Origin: Inia geoffrensis
Lineage: Eukaryota; Chordata; Mammalia; Artiodactyla; Iniidae
DNA: 64,000 nt
NCBI GenBank assembly: GCA_036417435.1
Contig: CM070904.1
Coordinates: forward strand, 21,744,835 to 21,808,834
Reading direction: 5' to 3'
Positions within the stretch are counted from its first letter, which is position 1. Each line of letters opens with the position of its first letter. Under the pieces are notes generated by a model. The model did not search any database. It was not told the DNA's origin and worked only from the letters and a program-made list of their open reading frames with translations. The position numbers and the translations under genes are program-made. Shown here in pieces: positions 49,759 through 63,025 of this stretch.

Positions 49759-52700
49759 TTACAATCCCACCAACGGCAATAGCTGGCTTCACTTTTTGGC
49801 ATGCCCTCGTGAGCACTTAAAAGGTTAGGGTTTGACAGGACTGCAGCCAGGGAACAATTCGGCTAGCTTTCTTTTCACTCTCTGATTATGACAGATCCTG
49901 AGCATCTTTTCATTTGAAAGTGCTCTTTTCTAAAAGGCAGGTGAGTACCACTGAGTTCTTGAATGGTTCCTGCCTCACAGTTGGGCCTGATTTGAATTCA
50001 TTTCAGAGTACCTAGCCCAGGATATTTCTTGAGGGCAGGGTTGTGTTTGCAAAGCTGCAGGCCATAGACCTTGGGAATGATAGGTGAGTTTCAGCACGGT
50101 TGGCAAGGTTGTTACGTTTGGTAAGGTGGTTACGGCAGTGTGCTACAAGGCGGCAGCACTACTCCGTGTGGTCTCTGTTAACTTGAGGAAAGAAAGCCTT
50201 AGCGGTGGTCCCAGTGCTGGATTGGAAATTGGGAGTCGAACATGGCTGAACACACACCCCTGGGCTTGTGTATGCTCACCTCCTGCCCCTTAACCTGCAC
50301 TGCCACACCCCAGGCATATCGCAAGCCTTGCAAGTGGGCTCCTCGGAGGGTGCCGTGGTTCGCACGTGGGGCGACTCTAATGAAGAGGGCTGGAGGTGGG
50401 AACCTGCCTAGCAGGAGCTGTGGAGATCCGGCTTCTTCACTGCTCTTCCCTCTCAGCTGCTCCACCCTCATTTGGGAACAGCGGGCTCTCCTTACCTGTA
50501 GGAGGGCCAAGTTGGATCGGGATATTGTGGTACCATGCAGGGGAGAATGGGCAATAGCGGTCCGAGGTGCCGCTGGTCAGGCGGCACGTCCTCCTCCCTT
50601 GCTGCCTCAGCAGCATCATGCTCTGGCCGTGGGACCCAGGCCTGCCGAGGCTCCAGGGGCCTTACCGTGGTAACGACATCACAGAGGCCTGAGGTAACAG
50701 AGTGGGCATTTCTTAACCCCTTACTTGTCTTCTCATTGAACAGTGCTTTACCCTTTCAGCCTAGTTCATATAGAATTTTGGGTCTTTTTCAATTCTACAG
50801 CCACCTGATGCAATTATACACGTAGGTGTACCCGTAGGGTTTCGGATTCTTTGCACTCTTCGTTTATTGAGGAATGTTTTGTAGCGTTCCCTGTGCTTTC
50901 GGGTGGGTCGACCTTGATGAGCACTTTTGGATACATTAAGCTTGTTTCTGTGAAACCCGACCTCCTACATCACCCTTCCCCAGTCTCCAATTTCCCCCTC
51001 AGGCAACTCCAGGCTTCTTTCTTTCCTTTGTAAACCTGTGTTACTTTTGTGTACTAGCTGCCTTAGTATCCGTATTGAGATGGCAGACATAAGTCTGATA
51101 TCCTGGGATATGTGTCTTGCTGCCTCTAGTTGACCAGAATTAGTGAGGTCATCTACTGCTCTACGCATGCTGCTGCCAAGACTTTGAGCTCGTTTTATTC
51201 TGTGGCTGAGTGGTAGTCGACTGTGTGTAGTTAGCAGAACATCTTTCTCCATTCACCCCTCGCTGCACATTTCGTTCTTTGGATGTGTTGGCTGCGATCA
51301 TGGGTACCACAAGGACCGCTGGGGTGCAAGTGCTTCCTTCCAATGATGCTAGTCTCTGGTTATGCGACCTGCAGCGGGGTTTCCGAATCTCGTGGTACCT
51401 CCAGTGTTTACTTTGGTAAGGAATGTGCCTACTGATCCTCATACCGGCTGTTAGCAATTTACAATCCCACCAACAGCAATAGCTGGCTTCTCTTTTTGGC
51501 ATGCCCTCTTGATCACTTACGATTTTAGGGTTTGAGAGGACTGCAGCCAGGGACCACCTGGTGTAGCTTTCTTTGCACTCTCTAATCATGACAGATCCTG
51601 GGCATCTTTTCTTTTGAGTGTGCTGTTTTCTAAAACGCGGGTGAGTACCACTGAGTGCTTGAAAGGTTCCTGCCTCAGAGTCGGGTCTGATTTGAATTCG
51701 TTCCCGATTCCCTAGACCGGGATATTTCTTGAGGGCAGGGTTGTGTCTGCAAAGCCGCAGGCCATAGGTCTTGTGGATGATAGGGGCCCTTCGGCACTGT
51801 TGTTAAGGTTGTTACGGCAGTGGGCCACAAGGCGGCAGCAGTACTCCGTGTCGTCTCTGGTAACATGGGGAAAGAAAGCCTTAACGGTGGTCCCGGTGTT
51901 GGACTTGAAATGGGGAGTCGAAGGTGGCTGAACACACACCCCTGGGCTTTTGTAGGCTCACCCCCTGCCCCTTAACCTGCACTGCCCCACCCCAGGCATA
52001 TGGCAAGCCTTGCAAGTGGGCTACTCGGAGGGTGCCGTGGCTCGCAGGTGGGGAGACTCCCATGAAGTGCGCTGGAGGTGGGAACTTGCTTAGGAGGAGC
52101 TGTGGAGATCCGGGTTCTTCACAGCCCTTCCCTCTCAGCTGTTCCACCATGATTTCGATACACCAGGCTGTGCTTACGTGTAGGAGGCCCATGTTGCATC
52201 GGGAGATTGTGGTACCACGCAGGGGAGAAGAGCAGCAGCATCCTCCAGCCGCGGGACACAGGCCGGCTGAGGTTCCAGGTGTCTGACACCATCCGACGTC
52301 ACAGAGGCATGAGGTAAGAAAGTGGGCATTTCTTAACCCGTTACTTGCCTTGTCATTGAACGGTCCTTTTGCCTTTCAGTATAGTTTATATACAATGTTG
52401 CGTCTCTTTGACTTCTACAGCCACTTGATGCACTTATAACGGTAGCTGTACCTGTAGGGTTTCGGATTTTGTGCCCCGTTAGTTTATCGAGGAATATTTT
52501 GTAGCGTTCCCTGTGCTTTCGGGTGGGTCGCCCTTGATGAGCACTTTTTGATACGTTAAGTGTGTTTCTGTTAATCCCAATCTCCTAATTCACCCTTCCC
52601 CGGTCTCCAATTTCCCCCTGTGGGAACTCCTCACTTCTTTCTTCCCTTTGTGAACCTGTGTTTCCTTTCTTTGCTAGCTTCCTTTGTATCCCTATTTAGA

Positions 52701-53075
52701 CGGCACACATAAGGGATATCCGGGATATGTGTCTTGCTGCCTCTAATTGACCAGAATTAGGGAGATCATCTTCGGCTCCACCCATGCTGCTGGAAATACT
52801 ATGAGTTCATTTTGTTCTGTGGCTGAGTGGTAGGCGAGGGTGTGTAGGTAGCAGAACATCTTTCTCCCTCACCCCTCGCTCGACAGTTCGTTCATTTGTA
52901 TGTCCTGGCTGTGGTCAAGGGTACCACAAACACTGTCTGGGTGCAAGTGCTTCCTTCCAATGATGCTAGTCTCTGGTTATACGACCTGCAGCGGGGTTTC
53001 CGAATCTTGTGGCACCTGCAGTGTTTATTTAGGTAAGGAATGTGCCTACTGATCCTCATACCTGCTGTTAGCAAT
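49759..53075 (+). repeat. Unit 16, counterpart of unit 6
   Basis: A is 49759-51458 and B is 51459-53075. It shares atgctctggcc, gagatggcag and cgggtctgat with unit 6. It differs by cagtatag near 52378. Confidence 0.97.
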
Positions 53076-56000
53076 TTACAATCCCACCAACGGCAATAGC
53101 TGGCTTCACTTTTTGGCATGCCCTCGTGAGCACTTAAAAGGTTAGGGTTTGACAGGACTGCAGCCAGGGAACAATTCGGCTAGCTTTCTTTTCACTCTCT
53201 GATTATGACAGATCCTGAGCATCTTTTCATTTGAAAGTGCTCTTTTCTAAAAGGCAGGTGAGTACCACTGAGTTCTTGAATGGTTCCTGCCTCACAGTTG
53301 GGCCTGATTTGAATTCATTTCAGAGTACCTAGCCCAGGATATTTCTTGAGGGCAGGGTTGTGTTTGCAAAGCTGCAGGCCATAGACCTTGGGAATGATAG
53401 GTGAGTTTCAGCACGGTTGGCAAGGTTGTTACGTTTGGTAAGGTGGTTACGGCAGTGTGCTACAAGGCGGCAGCACTACTCCGTGTGGTCTCTGTTAACT
53501 TGAGGAAAGAAAGCCTTAGCGGTGGTCCCAGTGCTGGATTGGAAATTGGGAGTCGAACATGGCTGAACACACACCCCTGGGCTTGTGTATGCTCACCTCC
53601 TGCCCCTTAACCTGCACTGCCACACCCCAGGCATATCGCAAGCCTTGCAAGTGGGCTCCTCGGAGGGTGCCGTGGTTCGCACGTGGGGCGACTCTAATGA
53701 AGAGGGCTGGAGGTGGGAACCTGCCTAGCAGGAGCTGTGGAGATCCGGCTTCTTCACTGCTCTTCCCTCTCAGCTGCTCCACCCTCATTTGGGAACAGCG
53801 GGCTCTCCTTACCTGTAGGAGGGCCAAGTTGGATCGGGATATTGTGGTACCATGCAGGGGAGAATGGGCAATAGCGGTCCGAGGTGCCGCTGGTCAGGCG
53901 GCACGTCCTCCTCCCTTGCTGCCTCAGCAGCATCATGCTCCGGCCGTGGGACCCAGGCCTGCCGAGGCTCCAGGGGCCTTACCGTGGTAACGACATCACA
54001 GAGGCCTGAGGTAACAGAGTGGGCATTTCTTAACCCCTTACTTGTCTTCTCATTGAACAGTGCTTTACCCTTTCAGCCTAGTTCATATAGAATTTTGGGT
54101 CTTTTTCAATTCTACAGCCACCTGATGCAATTATACACGTAGGTGTACCCGTAGGGTTTCGGATTCTTTGCACTCTTCGTTTATTGAGGAATGTTTTGTA
54201 GCGTTCCCTGTGCTTTCGGGTGGGTCGACCTTGATGAGCACTTTTGGATACATTAAGCTTGTTTCTGTGAAACCCGACCTCCTACATCACCCTTCCCCAG
54301 TCTCCAATTTCCCCCTCAGGCAACTCCAGGCTTCTTTCTTTCCTTTGTAAACCTGTGTTACTTTTGTGTACTAGCTGCCTTAGTATCCGTATTGAGACGG
54401 CAGACATAAGTCTGATATCCTGGGATATGTGTCTTGCTGCCTCTAGTTGACCAGAATTAGTGAGGTCATCTACTGCTCTACGCATGCTGCTGCCAAGACT
54501 TTGAGCTCGTTTTATTCTGTGGCTGAGTGGTAGTCGACTGTGTGTAGTTAGCAGAACATCTTTCTCCATTCACCCCTCGCTGCACATTTCGTTCTTTGGA
54601 TGTGTTGGCTGTGATCATGGGTACCACAAGGACCGCTGGGGTGCAAGTGCTTCCTTCCAATGATGCTAGTCTCTGGTTATGCGACCTGCAGCGGGGTTTC
54701 CGAATCTCGTGGTACCTCCAGTGTTTACTTTGGTAAGGAATGTGCCTACTGATCCTCATACCGGCTGTTAGCAATTTACAATCCCACCAACAGCAATAGC
54801 TGGCTTCTCTTTTTGGCATGCCCTCTTGATCACTTACGATTTTAGGGTTTGAGAGGACTGCAGCCAGGGACCACCTGGTGTAGCTTTCTTTGCACTCTCT
54901 AATCATGACAGATCCTGGGCATCTTTTCTTTTGAGTGTGCTGTTTTCTAAAACGCGGGTGAGTACCACTGAGTGCTTGAAAGGTTCCTGCCTCAGAGTCG
55001 GGCCTGATTTGAATTCGTTCCCGATTCCCTAGACCGGGATATTTCTTGAGGGCAGGGTTGTGTCTGCAAAGCCGCAGGCCATAGGTCTTGTGGATGATAG
55101 GGGCCCTTCGGCACTGTTGTTAAGGTTGTTACGGCAGTGGGCCACAAGGCGGCAGCAGTACTCCGTGTCGTCTCTGGTAACATGGGGAAAGAAAGCCTTA
55201 ACGGTGGTCCCGGTGTTGGACTTGAAATGGGGAGTCGAAGGTGGCTGAACACACACCCCTGGGCTTTTGTAGGCTCACCCCCTGCCCCTTAACCTGCACT
55301 TCCCCACCCCAGGCATATGGCAAGCCTTGCAAGTGGGCTACTCGGAGGGTGCCGTGGCTCGCAGGTGGGGAGACTCCCATGAAGTGCGCTGGAGGTGGGA
55401 ACTTGCTTAGGAGGAGCTGTGGAGATCCGGGTTCTTCACAGCCCTTCCCTCTCAGCTGTTCCACCATGATTTCGATACACCAGGCTGTGCTTACGTGTAG
55501 GAGGCCCATGTTGCATCGGGAGATTGTGGTACCACGCAGGGGAGAAGAGCAGCAGCATCCTCCAGCCGCGGGACACAGGCCGGCTGAGGTTCCAGGTGTC
55601 TGACACCATCCGACGTCACAGAGGCATGAGGTAAGAAAGTGGGCATTTCTTAACCCGTTACTTGCCTTGTCATTGAACGGTCCTTTTGCCTTTCAGTATA
55701 GTTTATATACAATGTTGCGTCTCTTTGACTTCTACAGCCACTTGATGCACTTATAACGGTAGCTGTACCTGTAGGGTTTCGGATTTTGTGCCCCGTTAGT
55801 TTATCGAGGAATATTTTGTAGCGTTCCCTGTGCTTTCGGGTGGGTCGCCCTTGATGAGCACTTTTTGATACGTTAAGTGTGTTTCTGTTAATCCCAATCT
55901 CCTAATTCACCCTTCCCCGGTCTCCAATTTCCCCCTGTGGGAACTCCTCACTTCTTTCTTCCCTTTGTGAACCTGTGTTTCCTTTCTTTGCTAGCTTCCT

Positions 56001-56392
56001 TTGTATCCCTATTTAGACGGCACACATAAGGGATATCCGGGATATGTGTCTTGCTGCCTCTAATTGACCAGAATTAGGGAGATCATCTTCGGCTCCACCC
56101 ATGCTGCTGGAAATACTATGAGTTCATTTTGTTCTGTGGCTGAGTGGTAGGCGAGGGTGTGTAGGTAGCAGAACATCTTTCTCCCTCACCCCTCGCTCGA
56201 CAGTTCGTTCATTTGTATGTCCTGGCTGTGGTCAAGGGTACCACAAACACTGTCTGCGTGCAAGTGCTTCCTTCCAATGATGCTAGTCTCTGGTTATACG
56301 ACCTGCAGCGGGGTTTCCGAATCTTGTGGCACCTGCAGTGTTTATTTAGGTAAGGAATGTGCCTACTGATCCTCATACCTGCTGTTAGCAAT
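53076..56392 (+). repeat. Unit 17, counterpart of unit 7
   Basis: A is 53076-54775 and B is 54776-56392. Differences from unit 7 are tgtgatcatgg (54611), gcacttcccc (near 55299), cagtatag (near 55696) and tctgcgtgc (near 56255). This is the most diverged of the counterpart pairs, still with only about four changes in 3.3 kb. Confidence 0.97.
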
Positions 56393-59300
56393 TTACAATC
56401 CCACCAACGGCAATAGCTGGCTTCACTTTTTGGCATGCCCTCGTGAGCACTTAAAAGGTTAGGGTTTGACAGGACTGCAGCCAGGGAACAATTCGGCTAG
56501 CTTTCTTTTCACTCTCTGATTATGACAGATCCTGAGCATCTTTTCATTTGAAAGTGCTCTTTTCTAAAAGGCAGGTGAGTACCACTGAGTTCTTGAATGG
56601 TTCCTGCCTCACAGTTGGGCCTGATTTGAATTCATTTCAGAGTACCTAGCCCAGGATATTTCTTGAGGGCAGGGTTGTGTTTGCAAAGCTGCAGGCCATA
56701 GACCTTGGGAATGATAGGTGAGTTTCAGCACGGTTGGCAAGGTTGTTACGTTTGGTAAGGTGGTTACGGCAGTGTGCTACAAGGCGGCAGCACTACTCCG
56801 TGTGGTCTCTGTTAACTTGAGGAAAGAAAGCCTTAGCGGTGGTCCCAGTGCTGGATTGGAAATTGGGAGTCGAACATGGCTGAACACACACCCCTGGGCT
56901 TGTGTATGCTCACCTCCTGCCCCTTAACCTGCACTGCCACACCCCAGGCATATCGCAAGCCTTGCAAGTGGGCTCCTCGGAGGGTGCCGTGGTTCGCACG
57001 TGGGGCGACTCTAATGAAGAGGGCTGGAGGTGGGAACCTGCCTAGCAGGAGCTGTGGAGATCCGGCTTCTTCACTGCTCTTCCCTCTCAGCTGCTCCACC
57101 CTCATTTGGGAACAGCGGGCTCTCCTTACCTGTAGGAGGGCCAAGTTGGATCGGGATATTGTGGTACCATGCAGGGGAGAATGGGCAATAGCGGTCCGAG
57201 GTGCCGCTGGTCAGGCGGCACGTCCTCCTCCCTTGCTGCCTCAGCAGCATCATGCTCCGGCCGTGGGACCCAGGCCTGCCGAGGCTCCAGGGGCCTTACC
57301 GTGGTAACGACATCACAGAGGCCTGAGGTAACAGAGTGGGCATTTCTTAACCCCTTACTTGTCTTCTCATTGAACAGTGCTTTACCCTTTCAGCCTAGTT
57401 CATATAGAATTTTGGGTCTTTTTCAATTCTACAGCCACCTGATGCAATTATACACGTAGGTGTACCCGTAGGGTTTCGGATTCTTTGCACTCTTCGTTTA
57501 TTGAGGAATGTTTTGTAGCGTTCCCTGTGCTTTCGGGTGGGTCGACCTTGATGAGCACTTTTGGATACATTAAGCTTGTTTCTGTGAAACCCGACCTCCT
57601 ACATCACCCTTCCCCAGTCTCCAATTTCCCCCTCAGGCAACTCCAGGCTTCTTTCTTTCCTTTGTAAACCTGTGTTACTTTTGTGTACTAGCTGCCTTAG
57701 TATCCGTATTGAGATGGTAGACATAAGTCTGATATCCTGGGATATGTGTCTTGCTGCCTCTAGTTGACCAGAATTAGTGAGGTCATCTACTGCTCTACGC
57801 ATGCTGCTGCCAAGACTTTGAGCTCGTTTTATTCTGTGGCTGAGTGGTAGTCGACTGTGTGTAGTTAGCAGAACATCTTTCTCCATTCACCCCTCGCTGC
57901 ACATTTCGTTCTTTGGATGTCTTGGCTGCGATCATGGGTACCACAAGGACCGCTGGGGTGCAAGTGCTTCCTTCCAATGATGCTAGTCTCTGGTTATGCG
58001 ACCTGCAGCGGGGTTTCCGAATCTCGTGGTACCTCCAGTGTTTACTTTGGTAAGGAATGTGCCTACTGATCCTCATACCGGCTGTTAGCAATTTACAATC
58101 CCACCAACAGCAATAGCTGGCTTCTCTTTTTGGCATGCCCTCTTGATCACTTACGATTTTAGGGTTTGAGAGGACTGCAGCCAGGGACCACCTGGTGTAG
58201 CTTTCTTTGCACTCTCTAATCATGACAGATCCTGGGCATCTTTTCTTTTGAGTGTGCTGTTTTCTAAAACGCGGGTGAGTACCACTGAGTGCTTGAAAGG
58301 TTCCTGCCTCAGAGTCGGGCCTGATTTGAATTCGTTCCCGATTCCCTAGACCGGGATATTTCTTGAGGGCAGGGTTGTGTCTGCAAAGCCGCAGGCCATA
58401 GGTCTTGTGGATGATAGGGGCCCTTCGGCACTGTTGTTAAGGTTGTTACGGCAGTGGGCCACAAGGCGGCAGCAGTACTCCGTGTCGTCTCTGGTAACAT
58501 GGGGAAAGAAAGCCTTAACGGTGGTCCCGGTGTTGGACTTGAAATGGGGAGTCGAAGGTGGCTGAACACACACCCCTGGGCTTTTGTAGACTCACCCCCT
58601 GCCCCTTAACCTGCACTGCCCCACCCCAGGCATATGGCAAGCCTTGCAAGTGGGCTACTCGGAGGGTGCCGTGGCTCGCAGGTGGGGAGACTCCCATGAA
58701 GTGCGCTGGAGGTGGGAACTTGCTTAGGAGGAGCTGTGGAGATCCGGGTTCTTCACAGCCCTTCCCTCTCAGCTGTTCCACCATGATTTCGATACACCAG
58801 GCTGTGCTTACGTGTAGGAGGCCCATGTTGCATCGGGAGATTGTGGTACCACGCAGGGGAGAAGAGCAGCAGCATCCTCCAGCCGCGGGACACAGGCCAG
58901 CTGAGGTTCCAGGTGTCTGACACCATCCGACGTCACAGAGGCATGAGGTAAGAAAGTGGGCATTTCTTAACCCGTTACTTGCCTTGTCATTGAACGGTCC
59001 TTTTGCCTTTCAGTATAGTTTATATACAATGTTGCGTCTCTTTGACTTCTACAGCCACTTGATGCACTTATAACGGTAGCTGTACCTGTAGGGTTTCGGA
59101 TTTTGTGCCCCGTTAGTTTATCGAGGAATATTTTGTAGCGTTCCCTGTGCTTTCGGGTGGGTCGCCCTTGATGAGCACTTTTTGATACGTTAAGTGTGTT
59201 TCTGTTAATCCCAATCTCCTAATTCACCCTTCCCCGGTCTCCAATTTCCCCCTGTGGGAACTCCTCACTTCTTTCTTCCCTTTGTGAACCTGTGTTTCCT

Positions 59301-59709
59301 TTCTTTGCTAGCTTCCTTTGTATCCCTATTTAGACGGCACACATAAGGGATATCCGGGATATGTGTCTTGCTGCCTCTAATTGACCAGAATTAGGGAGAT
59401 CATCTTCGGCTCCACCCATGCTGCTGGAAATACTATGAGTTCATTTTGTTCTGTGGCTGAGTGGTAGGCGAGGGTGTGTAGGTAGCAGAACATCTTTCTC
59501 CCTCACCCCTCGCTCGACAGTTCGTTCATTTGTATGTCCTGGCTGTGGTCAAGGGTACCACAAACACTGTCTGGGTGCAAGTGCTTCCTTCCAATGATGC
59601 TAGTCTCTGGTTATACGACCTGCAGCGGGGTTTCCGAATCTTGTGGCACCTGCAGTGTTTATTTAGGTAAGGAATGTGCCTACTGATCCTCATACCTGCT
59701 GTTAGCAAT
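56393..59709 (+). repeat. Unit 18, counterpart of unit 8
   Basis: A is 56393-58092 and B is 58093-59709. It shares gagatggtag and gtagactcacc with unit 8. It differs by ggaatgtttt near 57506, gtcttggctgcg near 57919 (the state of units 3 and 13) and ggccagctg near 58896. Confidence 0.97.
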
Positions 59710-62700
59710 TTACAATCCCACCAACGGCAATAGCTGGCTTCACTTTTTGGCATGCCCTCGTGAGCACTTAAAAGGTTAGGGTTTGACAGGACTGCAGCCA
59801 GGGAACAATTCGGCTAGCTTTCTTTTCACTCTCTGATTATGACAGATCCTGAGCATCTTTTCATTTGAAAGTGCTCTTTTCTAAAAGGCAGGTGAGTACC
59901 ACTGAGTTCTTGAATGGTTCCTGCCTCACAGTTGGGCCTGATTTGAATTCATTTCAGAGTACCTAGCCCAGGATATTTCTTGAGGGCAGGGTTGTGTTTG
60001 CAAAGCTGCAGGCCATAGACCTTGGGAATGATAGGTGAGTTTCAGCACGGTTGGCAAGGTTGTTACGTTTGGTAAGGTGGTTACGGCAGTGTGCTACAAG
60101 GCGGCAGCACTACTCCGTGTGGTCTCTGTTAACTTGAGGAAAGAAAGCCTTAGCGGTGGTCCCAGTGCTGGATTGGAAATTGGGAGTCGAACATGGCTGA
60201 ACACACACCCCTGGGCTTGTGTATGCTCACCTCCTGCCCCTTAACCTGCACTGCCACACCCCAGGCATATCGCAAGCCTTGCAAGTGAGCTCCTCGGAGG
60301 GTGCCGTGGTTCGCACGTGGGGCGACTCTAATGAAGAGGGCTGGAGGTGGGAACCTGCCTAGCAGGAGCTGTGAGATCCGGCTTCTTCACTGCTCTTCCC
60401 TCTCAGCTGCTCCACCCTCATTTGGGAACAGCGGGCTCTCCTTACCTGTAGGAGGGCCAAGTTGGATCGGGATATTGTGGTACCATGCAGGGGAGAATGG
60501 GCAATAGCGGTCCGAGGTGCCGCTGGTCAGGCGGCACGTCCTCCTCCCTTGCTGCCTCAGCAGCATCATGCTCCGGCCGTGGGACCCAGGCCTGCCGAGG
60601 CTCCAGGGACCTTACCGTGGTAACGACATCACAGAGGCCTGAGGTAACAGAGTAGGCATTTCTTAACCCCTTACTTGTCTTCTCATTGAACAGTGCTTTA
60701 CCCTTTCAGCCTAGTTCATATAGAATTTTGCGTCTCTTTCAATTCTACAGCCACCTGATGCAATTATACACATAGGTGTACCCGTAGGGTTTCGGATTCT
60801 TTGCACTCTTCGTTTATTGAGGAATGTTTTGTAGCGTTCCCTGTGCTTTCGGGTGGGTCGACCTTGATGAGCACTTTTTGATACATTAAGCTTGTTTCTG
60901 TGAAACCCGACCTCCTACATCACCCTTCCCCAGTCTCCAATTTCCCCCTCAGGCAACTCCAGGCTTCTTTCTTTCCTTTGTAAACCTGTGTTACCTTTGT
61001 GTACTAGCTGCCTTAGTATCCGTATTGAGACGGCAGACATAAGTCTGATATCCTGGGATATGAATCTTGCTGCCTCTAGTTGACCAGAATTAGTGAGGTC
61101 ATCTACTGCTCTACGCATGCTGCTGCCAAGAGTTTGAGCTCGTTTTATTCTGTGGCTGAGTGGTAGTCGACTGTGTGTAGTTAGCAGAACATCTTTCTCC
61201 ATTCACCCCTCACTGCACATTTCGTTCTTTGGATGTGTTGGCTACGATCATGGGTACCACAAGGACCGCTGGGGTGCAAGTGCTTCCTTCCAATGATGCT
61301 AGTCTCTGGTTATGCGACCTGCAGCGGGGTTTCCGAATCTCGTGGTACCTCCAGTGTTTACTTTGGTAAGGAATGTGCCTACTGATCCTCATACCGGCTG
61401 TTAGCAATTTACAATCCCACCAACAGCAATAGCTGGCTTCTCTTTTTGGCATGCCCTCTTGATCACTTACGATTTTAGGGTTTGAGAGGACTGCAGCCAG
61501 GGACCACCTGGTGTAGCTTTCTTTGCACTCTCTAATCATGACAGATCCTGGGCATCTTTTCTTTTGAGTGTGCTGTTTTCTAAAACGCGGGTGAGTACCA
61601 CTGAGTGCTTGAAAGGTTCCTGCCTCAGAGTCGGGCCTGATTTGAATTCGTTCCCGATTCCCTAGACCGGGATATTTCTTGAGGGCAGGGTTGTGTCTGC
61701 AAAGCCGCAGGCCATAGGTCTTGTGGATGATAGGGGCCCTTCGGCACTGTTGTTAAGGTTGTTACGGCAGTGGGCCACAAGGCGGCAGCAGTACTCCGTG
61801 TCGTCTCTGGTAACATGGGGAAAGAAAGCCTTAACGGTGGTCCCGGTGTTGGACTTGAAATGGGGAGTCGAAGGTGGCTGAACACACACCCCTGGGCTTT
61901 TGTAGGCTCACCCCCTGCCCCTTAACCTGCACTGCCCCACCCCAGGCATATGGCAAGCCTTGCAAGTGGGCTACTCGGAGGGTGCCGTGGCTCGCAGGTG
62001 GGGCGACTCCCATGAAGTGCGCTGGAGGTGGGAACTTGCTTAGGAGGAGCTGTGGAGATCCGGGTTCTTCACAGCCCTTCCCTCTCAGCTGTTCCACCAT
62101 GATTTCGATACACCAGGCTGTGCTTACGTGTAGGAGGCCCATGTTGCATCGGGAGATTGTGGTACCACGCAGGGGAGAAGAGCAGCAGCATCCTCCAGCC
62201 GCGGGACACAGGCCGGCTGAGGCTCCAGGTGTCTGACACCATCCGACGTCACAGAGGCCTGAGGTAAGAAAGTGGGCATTTCTTAACCCGTTACTTGTCT
62301 TGTCATTGAACGGTCCTTTTGCCTTTCAGTATAGTTTATATACAATGTTGCGTCTCTTTGACTTCTACAGCCACTTGATGCACTTATAACGGTAGCTGTA
62401 CCTGTAGGGTTTCGGATTTTGTGCCCCGTTAGTTTATCGAGGAATATTTTGTAGCGTTCCCTGTGCTTTCGGGTGAGTCGCCCTTGATGAGCACTTTTTG
62501 ATACGTTAAGTGTGTTTCTGTTAATCCCAATCTCCTAATTCACCCTTCCCCGGTCTCCAATTTCCCCCTGTGGGAACTCCTCACTTCTTTCTTCCCTTTG
62601 TGAACCTGTGTTTCCTTTCTTTGCTAGCTTCCTTTGTATCCCTATTTAGACGGCACACATAAGGGATATCCGGGATATGTGTCTTGCTGCCTCTAATTGA

Positions 62701-63025
62701 CCAGAATTAGGGAGATCATCTTCGGCTCCACCCATGCTGCTGGAAATACTATGAGTTCATTTTGTTCTGTGGCTGAGTGGTAGGCGAGGGTGTGTAGGTA
62801 GCAGAACATCTTTCTCCCTCACCCCTCGCTCGACAGTTCGTTCATTTGTATGTCCTGGCTGTGGTCAAGGGTACCACAAACACTGTCTGGGTGCAAGTGC
62901 TTCCTTCCAATGATGCTAGTCTCTGGTTATACGACCTGCAGCGGGGTTTCTGAATCTTGTGGCACCTGCAGTGTTTATTTAGGTAAGGAATGTGCCTACT
63001 GATCCTCATACCTGCTGTTAGCAAT
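59710..63025 (+). repeat. Unit 19, counterpart of unit 9 with switched 3' end
   Basis: A is 59710-61408 and B is 61409-63025. It has the unit 9 markers, including the premature TGA and the two B-like bases near 60731-60736. It also has a private 1-bp deletion (gctgtgagatcc near 60370) and cacataggtg near 60769. From about 62,820 it leaves the unit 9 pattern and takes the class II end with gtttctgaatc, like units 4, 10 and 14. Confidence 0.97.

Larger units (their letters stand above)
36129..62819 (+). repeat. Higher-order block, copy 2 (~26.7 kb)
   Basis: Second copy of the block at 2957-29648. Every unit-specific marker of units 2-9 reappears in the same order in units 12-19. I noted about 17 substitutions and one 1-bp deletion. 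That is close to 99.9% identity and much closer than adjacent units are to one another. Recent unequal exchange in the array is the likely cause, and an assembly fold is the alternative. Confidence 0.9.
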
